Positions 56,531-64,000 of a DNA stretch of 64,000 nucleotides are shown one piece after another (the stretch's first letter is position 1; each line of letters begins with the position of its first letter). The notes below the pieces were generated by a model. The model did no database searches. It had not been told where the DNA came from and saw nothing but the letters and a program-made list of their open reading frames with translations. The stretch is from assembly GCA_024449915.1 (NCBI GenBank), contig JAMZAV010000070.1:496001-560000 (forward strand), given 5' to 3'. The DNA comes from Sweltsa coloradensis (lineage: Eukaryota > Arthropoda > Insecta > Plecoptera > Chloroperlidae). Position numbers and translations under genes: made by a program.

Positions 56531-57599
56531 GAAATCGATTTAAATACAAAAGGACTTTTGTACGGGGTTCATGAAAGCTTCCATTAGTATTTAAAAAAAT
56601 CAGTTCTGCGAAATCGGATTTTGCATTTAACCGGAATTTGGTTTTTTCCATTGTTGGCATTTCTTATGGGAGATTTTTACCTGTGGGATCTAGCTAGATA
56701 AATATTAAGTTTGACATTTTTTTTCGTGTCATGGTGGACCCAATAATGATTCTGTTAATTGCTAAATTCATTAATAGTTAGCCTGATTGAAATATATTTT
56801 TTGAGTTTAGCGCGTGAATACCCCTTTAACAACATTCATCATCCTCGTTTATTTTCCATAGTTTTACGTTTAGAGATTTTAAAACGCAGACCACTCAATC
56901 CATTTGACATTTAATTTTAGGAATTATGATTGCAAGCAAAAAATTTCGTAAGTCAGTACGGGTTAAATAAACAGATGGTATCTGATTTTTGGCACCGATT
57001 GTAGGCCTACATGTCATCGATAAACCACAATTAACCAATTACAAAGAGTTAATAAAGCAATATGAAATTAATTGATACGACCAATACCGGAGAAGCTATG
57101 ACGAAAAGTATGAAAATCACAAAATACATATTTGGGTCAAAGAACATAAATTTAAAAAAGAATATACTAATGATTTCTCATCTCCTACGACCTTTTACAA
57201 TAATCAATAAAAAAAACGGTCTCAACAAAATGCTAACGGAAATGCGATTCTAAACTGGACTTTATGGATCTATAATAAACAATAAGGTCGTTACTATAGA
57301 AACTTGCTCTATAGGCTATTATCAATTTGATGATAACACAATTTATGAATCTGATGTTCACCTACAATGCATCCACCTATAATGCACTGAAGATGCATTG
57401 AAGTGAAGAGTGTAAATCTAATTAATATGTTACATTGTATGAGATGTTTTATGTAGCAAAATATGCAAACATTGAATTCTAATGTTTTAGACATAAACTG
57501 TTTCTTTTTCAACGTGCAGTTGAATAGGTACAAAAAGGGGTAGATAAAATTGGTGCAATTATTTCAGAGATAAGGATAGCTCCACAAAATAAATATTTT
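56531..57599. other. Unrecognised AT-rich interior
   Basis: No repeat match. Short frames at 57062-57253 and 57309-57533 have no recognisable domain. Confidence 0.35.
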
Positions 57600-57845
57600 G
57601 TGTTGTAACTCAAAAGAAAAGGGAATACAAAAATAAAAAATAGGGGTGCAAAATGGTGCATTTTGAGTGCAATAAATACATGCTAACAGAACTAAGTTTC
57701 GAAGAATGTGATTAGCCCTCTCCCCCCTTAACTATTTTTGGTTTAAACACGAAATGGAAGGGTGTGCAAAAATAAAAAAAAGTGCAAAATGGTGCATTCT
57801 AAGTGCAATAAATACATGCTAACAGAAGTTACTTTCGAAGAATGA
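57600..57845 (+). repeat. 133-bp tandem duplication
   Basis: GTGCAAAATGGTGCATTTTG, CAATAAATACATGCTAACAG and TTTCGAAGAATG occur at about 57646-57712 and again at about 57780-57845. Confidence 0.85.
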
Positions 57846-57856
57846 ATGAATGAAAA

Positions 57857-58168
57857 ATTTCGAATGTGGCACTTCTAGCACTAACTTTTTGGACAGCCAT
57901 TATAGCGGAAGTATGCCAGCACTATCATCGGAACTTACGGCACTATCCAGCACTAACGTAGCACTAACGATACCAGTAATAAAATTTTCGAATTTCGAAT
58001 GTGGCACTTCTAGCACTAAATTTTTTGAAAGCCATTGTAGCGGAAATATGCCAGCACTATCATCGGAACTTACGGCACTATCCAGCACTAACGTAGCACT
58101 AACGATACCAATAATAAAATTTTCGATTTTTGAATGTGGCACCGCCAACTTAATGGACGTAACCGCTT
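57857..58168 (+). repeat. Right inverted arm with 135-bp tandem units
   Basis: GAATGTGGCAC starts units at 57862, 57997 and 58132, a constant 135-bp period. Each unit runs CAGCACTATCATCGGAACTT, CACTATCCAGCACTAACGTA and GATACCARTAATAAAATTTT. Since 135 is 45 codons, a plus-strand frame (57850-58293, 147 codons, the longest in the window) stays open through the array and repeats SGSMPALSSELTALSSTNVA-type peptides. The opposite strand is open for 122 codons too. I read this as low stop density in a repeat, not as a gene. Confidence 0.85.
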
Positions 58169-58475
58169 GGGACAGGGAAGAAACCCGACCGAGCCGAGCG
58201 GAGCGGCTGCAGTGCGCGAACTGCTTGATTCCGGAGAAAGCTACCAAGGTGGTCTTAGTCAAAAGCAATCATGGCAATATTTCTCATTTATAGGCGGATG
58301 ATTTGATAATTATTCCTACTATTTCCTTCCCAAATACTAGAAAAACCCGTTTTACCTATTAAGCCACATATTCCTTAGAATCAAACAAATCTTCATTAAT
58401 ATCAACTTCAAGAAGGATTACTAATCCAGTCGGCGAAAGGCAATATCCTCATATCGTTCTCTAAGTAATATATAT

Positions 58476-59117
58476 AACTAGGAAAAACGCTTAAGTCCCG
58501 ACGCGTTGATGGATGAGCGTATATGGTGCATTGAGATGCCATGTGTTCCGCGGATTTTCTGTTGTTCTGTGAAAAAATCATGACATAATCGAAGATTCTT
58601 TTAATTAAATTAAATTAAAAAAAAAATAACTTAATTTTTATAATTAAATAAAATAAAATAACAAATTACCTTAATTTTTTTAATTAATCGTAATTTTTTA
58701 AAAATAAAAAAATCGTAAAATTGCAATTTGTATAAGAAATAATTATTCGATTGCGCTCAAATTTAACACGAATATATTAATTCATAAAATTAAGGTTCTG
58801 TAAAAAAATCATTACAATCGAATAAAGCATGTAGGTGTTATAAGTCGAAGAAATTTTTTAAAAATCGAAAAAAATCGTAAAATTGCGTTTTTTATGAGAA
58901 AAAATTTCCCGATTGCGCTCAAAAACGTGGCAGTTCTAAGTTCAGAGATTTCGAAGGTCCCATAAAATTTCATCGCAATCGGAGTATCGGTTTAGCCGGA
59001 ATCGTGTTAACAAACACACAAAAATACAAAAAGAAAAAAAAGAAAAAGAAAAAAAAAATAAAAAATCCGTTTATTTCTACAGTGTAGTGAAATGGAATCT
59101 TCGCTTCGCTCATCCAA
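58476..59117 (+). mobile_element. F3 element, head-to-tail copy 1
   Basis: This begins AACTAGGAAAAACGCTTAAG, followed by TGGATGAGCG, one internal module, GTGGCAGTTCTAAGTTCAGA, a long A/G tract, and the end CGCTTCGCTCATCCAA. It abuts a second F3 copy one or two bases later. Confidence 0.85.
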
Positions 59118-59118
59118 T

Positions 59119-59709
59119 AACTAGGAAAACGCTTAAGTCCCGACGCGTTGATGGATGAGCTTTTTTGTAAGTTTTTAGTTTGCGTAGGACCACTTTTCCT
59201 TTGCAAGTGCTTTTTGAATGCATTATAGGTGATTTTTGACAAGTTTCTATTGTTACTTGTTATTATAAACCTAAAAAAACTCATATTAAAACCTTTATTC
59301 TATGGATTCTGGCTAACTTTTTCAACTTTTTCTTTCAAAAAGCAATACATCACCATTACCTTAATGTCCATGTAAAATATGAACGTTGTAGCCCCAGCCG
59401 TTTGGTCAGAATCGGCCCAAATGTCACGAAAATATCGCTCTAAAAATCGAAAAAATCGTAAAAGTACGATATTCATGAAAAATATTTCTTCGATTGTACC
59501 CAAAAACGTGGCAAGTCTAAGTTTAGAGATTTCGAAGGTCCCCTCCAATTTACATCAAGATCGCATATGCCGTTTTCCCAGAATCGTGGGAACAAACAGA
59601 CAGAAAAACTAACAAAAAACAAAACACCAGAGCTATTTTTCTTGGAGTAACGTAAGTGAAGAAAAAAAAAACAGAAAGTCAAATTGAAGTCTTCGCTTCG
59701 CTCATCCAA
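59119..59709 (+). mobile_element. F3 element, head-to-tail copy 2, interrupted
   Basis: The first 42 bp (AACTAGGAAAACGCTTAAGT to GGATGAGC) are F3. Fam6 then occupies about 59165-59425. F3 resumes at AAAAATCGAAAAAATCGTAA and ends CGCTTCGCTCATCCAA at 59709. Frames of 77-104 codons on both strands here are repeat artefacts. Confidence 0.75.
59165..59425 (-). repeat. Fam6 repeat nested in F3
   Basis: The complement of the 34848-35062 order: TGACAAGTTTCTATTGTTAC, AAACCTTTATTCTATGGATT, CTTTTTCTTTCAAAAAG, CCTTAATGTCCATGTAAAAT, then GGTCAGAATCGGCCC. Confidence 0.7.
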
Positions 59710-61000
59710 TGAAGTTTCAGGTTTCCTCTTACATCAAACAACATTCTAGAACATTATTAATTTATTAAACGCCATTACATCGTTAAGATGATTTCTTATA
59801 ACTCTCTACAATACAATTTTAAAACTCATAGTTCTTATTTTGAAGAATTAGAATGGAATCTTATTTAATGTAAATACACAATGAGCCTCGTCTTAAATTC
59901 TCATCCGTCCGTCTGGAAAGTGGAAAAAGTTCGCGAAGCATCTGCTGTGCTCTGTTCATTTTCTCGAATCTCGATCCAAAGCCTTGTACGAATATGTAAA
60001 TACACAATTCCTTTATCTAACTTTGTAAACAATTCCAATTCATATAGCTGTACAGTATAAAACAAGCTAACAAACACATTTTTTCGCCATTGTTTGGACT
60101 CTACGATTACCCCGAGTTCTCCCGTGACCATGTAGTGAACCTTGGCAGAATTCTACCCTCGAGCTCCTTTCACAACTGACAGTCTCGACAGCTAGGTAAT
60201 AACTCTCCCTGCCCTCGCGGTGACGCGTGACGTATGAGCCCCCGCCACTTGTGCCGTGTCTTTGATGGGCCTGTCATCACTTAAACACCTCCTTGGGTTG
60301 GATATACTACACGCACGGTTATTGATACGCCCGACGGCGCAGTACAGACAACGTTTGGTCTTATATCACGTTTACAGTACTATAATATTACGAGGGTAGG
60401 TCTAATTACGCGGGTAATTTCTGTGTGTGAACGCTTGAAAGTTGCTACGCTGGTAGGAAATCTTACAAGGGTAATTTAGGTGGGTTACTCGCATAACTCT
60501 GAAAGATAGTTACAGTGTAAACGCACGAAGCTGACTTTACCCTGGTAATTTGATAGACTCGAACGTTGGTAGGCTCTAAAGTCTAAATTGACCATCGGAA
60601 AGTAAATCAACTGTACGATACGACGGTGATCCCAGTGACTGTGAACATAGAGTACTCAGGGTAATTTACACACGTTAGTAACTATAGTATAATGTAAACT
60701 GGACTTACTGCTCTCACAGATAACACGGTGAAATTCGCCGCTACAACTTACGTTAGAACACCATGCGAAATTAAAAAGGTTTCGTAAATTCTGAACTATG
60801 TGCAATACTGATATATTGCAAAAAAGTAAAGGATACGTGTTACGTAGAGGTAAAAAGTGGTCACATTTTGCCGGTTCGGGATGTTATCTATGAGTATTGA
60901 ATTCTATTAAATTATTCTTCAATCATTCTTATTAAAAACACGAACACGGGTACGGAAGAACAGAAAACAGAGAGCAAAGCAACAAAATCAACAATAATAT
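59710..61000. other. Unrecognised DNA with recurring GGGTAATTT
   Basis: GGTAATTT preceded by G/C-rich bases recurs at about 60411, 60470, 60545 and 60660, roughly every 60-115 bp, in a stretch (60385-60700) that looks like a very decayed repeat. A GC-rich, non-repetitive patch lies at 60170-60310, with CTTTGATGGGCCTGTCATCA in it. A 76-codon minus-strand frame at 59901 has no domain. Confidence 0.3.
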
Positions 61001-61312
61001 TTTTGGTGGAGGCGCCGGGTCAAAAATTTCAAACTTTCCCCATACTCCCAGGGTCACCAAAAACATAATGTATTATCCTGGTTACACTTTGCTTAGTATA
61101 GCGTTTAACATAATTATGTCTGCATTTATGTTAATTAGTATTTATTTAGTTGTCCTCCTTTGTAAATCAGTGTTTATAACTGAATAGGTTAGGCTTAAAT
61201 AAATAAATGAATAAATGCCAACATAAAAACGTATGTTAATAGGAAACGTGTTCAGTTTTTATCGTGACACGTCACAAACGCACAGACGGACAGAAAAATT
61301 ATTCTTATAGGA
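61001..61312 (+). mobile_element. Fam8 copy with motif start and embedded retroposon tail
   Basis: The motif variant at 61004-61020 is followed by CTCCCAGGGTCACCAAAAAC at about 61047-61066. An inserted retroposon tail follows (TCCTCCTTTGTAAATCAGTG, ATAACTGAATAGGTTAGG, then repeated AAATAAATG, about 61148-61215). Fam8 resumes with ATCGTGACACGTCACAAACG and CACAGACGGACAG. This copy best shows the family's order from end to end. Confidence 0.55.
61004..61020 (+). repeat. tRNA-Ala 3'-end complement motif, GCG variant
   Basis: TGGTGGAGGCGCCGGGT, the same variant as at 10653 and 47464. Confidence 0.7.
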
Positions 61313-61316
61313 CGGA

Positions 61317-61332
61317 GGGGGGGGGGGGGGGG
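61317..61332. repeat. Run of 16 G
   Basis: An uninterrupted G tract immediately after the Fam8 copy. It is a likely site of sequencing or assembly error. Confidence 0.9.
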
Positions 61333-62217
61333 CTCCCAAATAAAAAGTAACTCAACAAAATTGATTAGTGATATACAAATAGTACGTACTCTCTACTAGA
61401 AAAACCAAAAACCACTAATTCGACCAGACTTGGCACCATTCAGTCAAAAGAGTGATACATAATGAAGTCGAATTGAGTAGTTTTTCACCCTTTAATTTTA
61501 GAGAGTAGGCCACGAATACTTAAGATTTAAAAAAACATGTGGCGAGCTTCACAAGATCGCACTAAGAAAATTGACGAGATGTCTGTTAAAGGGGCCATCT
61601 CGTATTGGTGACACTAAACGTTATATCGAGATTCAATAAATCTCAAGTCAACGTGTTTTAGATTGAGATAAATCGAGCATCTGTGGCCAACACAAAACGC
61701 GCCAGGAAAGTCCGCCTGCTGAAAGACGAACATTACGGTTATCTCAAACGGTTGCGGTTTGGTTAAATCTGAGGAATATTTATCACACTGTGACATTATC
61801 TTGATTTGAAATTGTTCATCATTTGCAATGTCCTTTTTAAATAATATCAAATTTGATATATTCTTTAGGAATATGGCATAGTCCTTGGAAGCACTTTATA
61901 AACGTCAGTGATTCTTCTGGTCGTTTGGGACGGATGTACTCTTAGCCAAACAGAAGACATGTAAAACTCACTATCAAGCACCTTTTTTTTGTCAATCATA
62001 ATTCTGTCTATTTGCCATTAAATATTGCCACCCTTTAATTTATTTACTTTTATAAAATAAGATTATTAAAATTAATGTTATGTAGACAAACATGTATTAA
62101 GGCCTATCCGCCCAATTTGATTTAGGTATATTGTGACAGAATTGTTTCTTATATGTATACACTGAAAAGCAACCTGCTATAGATAATTTAAACCAAGACG
62201 CTGAGACCTGGAAGATA
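61333..62217. other. Nothing recognised
   Basis: AT-rich DNA before the MITE. A 78-codon minus-strand frame (61614-61850) has no recognisable domain. Confidence 0.35.
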
Positions 62218-62404
62218 TCAATAAAATCACCAACACAAGAACAATAGCCACGGTCAGAAATAAAAAAAACACCAAAAGTGCGAGAGACGGCAGTTTCCTC
62301 GCGTCTGAGGAAGGAAGAAGAGCTTCCGAAATTTAACGCACTTTTGGCAAGTGTTTTTTTATTTCTGACCGTGGTTATTGTTCGTGTGTTTGTGTTTTTA
62401 TTGA
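62218..62404. mobile_element. MITE with about 65-bp inverted ends
   Basis: The left arm TCAATAAAATCACCAACACA...CCACGGTCAGAAATAAA...CCAAAAGTGCG pairs with the right arm GCACTTTTGG...TTTATTTCTGACCGTGG...TTGTGTTTTTATTGA. The arms differ at only a few positions. The loop of about 55 bp includes CGCGTCTGAGGAAGGAAGAA. The 107-codon minus-strand frame at 62097-62420 runs through the element and is not a gene. Confidence 0.8.
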
Positions 62405-62794
62405 ACCTGCTATAAGCCATATCGCAAGGTCAAGCCAGGCTATTGACGTGAGACAGACCTTGCACCTTCAACAACAACAACAGTGGCGGCTACTCGCTTT
62501 CTCCGGCACCCGGATACTCTTGGGGCCTGTCGCGTGACCCTCCATCACTCCAGAGCCAGCCAAGCGGCCAACAAACTGTGAAGTGTGGCCGAGTCTGGGG
62601 GTGGGGGGGGGGTGTTTTCAACAGATTGCCATCGCTTTCAAATTGATAATATCGTTCTAAACGTGGTGAGGTCGCGGAGGTGAGCGTCGTATCGAATCAA
62701 GTTGATGGAGTGGTCTCGCCCATGTTGAAATATCCCCTACCTTCTCTGACGGAAGGACGTCACTTGAGTTCGGCTCAAGGGAAAATAATTTTTG
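62405..62794. other. GC-richer stretch, no element recognised
   Basis: Moderately GC-rich, with a G run near 62598-62612. No repeat match and no supported frame. Confidence 0.3.
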
Positions 62795-62990
62795 GGGGAA
62801 ACCTGCCCAGGGTGCAATTCATGCCCCTCTTCAGGTGTCTTAACTAGGTCTGTTGCGAATAGGATGTCCGAGGGCTGTTTAAGAGAGCTCAATCTCTTGC
62901 ATTCGCATTAACGACTGAGGAAAACCTCAAAAAACACTTCAGTCAGGATTGCTGGTCTCGACAGTATTTGAACCCAGGACCTCCCGAATT
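62795..62990 (-). mobile_element. SINE-A, head-truncated copy
   Basis: GGGGGAAACCTGCCCAGGGT to AACCCAGGACCTCCCGAATT matches the body and B box of SINE-A on the minus strand. The A-box end of the head is missing after 62990. Confidence 0.8.
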
Positions 62991-63224
62991 GGTGGCAGAA
63001 AGGAACGTATTCTAACCTCGATAAACAGTATTTGCAAGAGGCATCTTCTTCCTCGTATATTTGCCTTTTGGAACGCATGCTACGGAGCTGCATCTCGCAT
63101 CCATCCACGCTTTGCAGCCAGTGAAAGCATGGACAAGATGTGAGAAGCAAGATGCCTCTCAGTTTGAGAAACTGGTCGAGATGTAGTCCTATACCCTCGA
63201 CCATTCGTAAATCATGGTATAGTG
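62991..63224. other. Unrecognised stretch between SINE pieces
   Basis: Overlapping frames exist on both strands (64 and 110 codons). A reading with HLLPRIFAFWN faintly recalls the end of a LINE polyprotein but is too short and weak to call. Confidence 0.25.
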
Positions 63225-63365
63225 GATAATGACCGTGCAACGATTGCGTCGGGGTCTACAGGATAGGCTTAGTCACTTTGATTACTGTCCCTCACTGAAA
63301 ATCAGTTATATAACTGAGTTGTAGACTCTAAACACAATTTGTTTATTTATTTATTTTATTAAAAC
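63225..63365 (+). mobile_element. SINE-C 3' half
   Basis: GATTGCGTCGGGGTCTACAG, CTTAGTCACTTTGATTACTG, CCCTCACTGAAAATCAGTTA and a TTTATTTATTTATTT tail match the end of SINE-C. The tRNA head is absent. Confidence 0.75.
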
Positions 63366-63369
63366 TAGA

Positions 63370-63645
63370 CCCCTTGATTTACTTATGGTTGGTACACGCG
63401 CAAGCAATAAACATCAAATCTGTAAACAGCCTCTAGAAACAGGTTGTTTTTTAACTGCGAATCTGACAAGAAACCTGTCCAAGAGGTTCCGACTCCTCCG
63501 ATCCTGTCTAGTGCGCGTGTAGATCTGTCATCCTTCCAACCAACTTGCTCCGAGTGTATGTTCAACACGGCAACACCAGAGATACGAACCCAACTCCCAC
63601 CACTAGCAGAGCTAGAGTGCTAGCCGCAAGATTGCAATCAGCCAG
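63370..63645 (-). mobile_element. SINE-E, tRNA-headed retroposon
   Basis: On the minus strand the head reads TGGCTGATTGCAATCTTGCG (A-box region), then GGGTTCGTATCTC (B box, complement of about 63570-63585). A body of about 190 bp runs to an A/T-rich 3' end at 63360-63375, where it meets the tail of the SINE-C fragment. Only one copy was seen. Confidence 0.5.
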
Positions 63646-64000
63646 AGTGATCAGTGCTAGCTGCTAGTGCTAACTTATGGGGTGATAGCCGATAGAACAA
63701 TAGCGTGACGTAGCGACGCCCTATATAGCAACGACGCACTCATGAATAATTGTGTATTATAATTAACAGTTTGAATATCAGTTCTTGTAACGAGTGGATA
63801 GACAACATGCAAATACACGTGCATTTACCGTGTGTTTAGTTGGTATTACAATCAATGTTGATCGCGTTTACCCTCTTGCCTGCGCAGTATGACCAAGTCT
63901 GGAAGGGTTTGTATTGTAATGTAGATTGATATCGCTTTCAATTTATCTGATTTCTGATTTTAATCTCTCTATGAAATAAATGTGTAGAATAATGGTTATT
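63646..64000. other. Nothing recognised
   Basis: The right edge of the window. Short GCTAG-rich sequence at 63653-63672; otherwise no element. Confidence 0.35.

Larger units (their letters stand above)
51910..58168. mobile_element. 6.3-kb region bounded by inverted arms
   Basis: The left arm (51910-52083) and right arm (57857-58168) are inverted copies of one sequence. The right arm carries the unit about 2.3 times in tandem, the left arm about once. Between them are direct repeats (52231-52600 and 56160-56530), two decayed long tandem duplications (52940-53880 and 55318-56150), an AT microsatellite, and two F3 elements in opposite orientation. No transposase or other coding sequence is recognisable. 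It may be a large non-autonomous fold-back transposon that later collected F3 insertions, or several independent repeats. The arms sharing ACGTCCATTAAGTTGGCGGT at the outer edge favours one element. Confidence 0.55.

Noticed and set aside
57850..58293. 147-codon frame as a protein-coding gene
   Set aside because: It is produced by a 135-bp tandem repeat that is open on both strands and lies in the arm of a fold-back structure.
62097..62420. 107-codon minus-strand frame
   Set aside because: It reads straight through a MITE hairpin.
62949..63143. LINE polyprotein end reading HLLPRIFAFWN
   Set aside because: Too short and too weak to separate from chance; no neighbouring LINE sequence was recognised.

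Overview
The window looks like intergenic or deep intronic DNA from a large, AT-rich, repeat-dense animal genome. An arthropod, probably an insect, is the best guess. The grounds are several unrelated tRNA-headed SINE families, a LINE relic of the RNase-free reverse-transcriptase type common in insects, hAT-like MITEs and many short fold-back elements. There is no operon structure, no prokaryotic gene density and no open reading frame above 147 codons, and the longest one lies in a tandem repeat. I could not identify any intact protein-coding gene, rRNA gene or functional tRNA gene. Species cannot be read from the sequence alone.

Layout. 0-5 kb: a CpG-rich stretch with two palindromic CRE sites, then a tandem array whose units each carry a 17-nt motif, TGGTGGAGGTGCCGGGT. 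4.7-12.4 kb: three copies of a tRNA-derived SINE (SINE-A here), then a composite of interspersed elements (F1, F2 and a shared block) that recurs at 46-48 kb. 12-22 kb: a 66-bp tandem repeat, a candidate TATA promoter, a decayed LINE reverse-transcriptase tail and two fold-back MITEs. 22-32 kb: microsatellites, a 129-bp satellite, and copies of SINE-A, SINE-C and SINE-D. 33-37.6 kb: a 1.5-kb direct segmental duplication in which each copy carries a hAT-like MITE, with a third, inverted MITE between them that has a perfect 8-bp target-site duplication. 38-46 kb: mostly unrecognised DNA. 46-50 kb: F1/F2/F3 family elements. 50.4 kb: a 93-bp near-perfect hairpin. 51.9-58.2 kb: a 6.3-kb region bounded by inverted arms and full of nested repeats. 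58.5-59.7 kb: two head-to-tail F3 elements, the second interrupted by another repeat. 60-64 kb: more motif copies, a MITE and SINE-A, SINE-C and SINE-E pieces.

What ties the window together is the mobile-element ecology. The 17-nt motif recurs about 13 times and is the complement of the 3' end of tRNA-Ala, CCA included. That is what an LTR-retroelement primer-binding site would look like, although no flanking LTR pair is visible. The SINE families share a 3' tail with one another and with LINE-like fragments, as expected when SINEs borrow LINE machinery. Family names (SINE-A to SINE-E, F1-F3, Fam6-Fam8) are local labels used here, not database names. All similarities were found by reading, not by alignment software, so boundaries are approximate (usually within about 5-20 bases).
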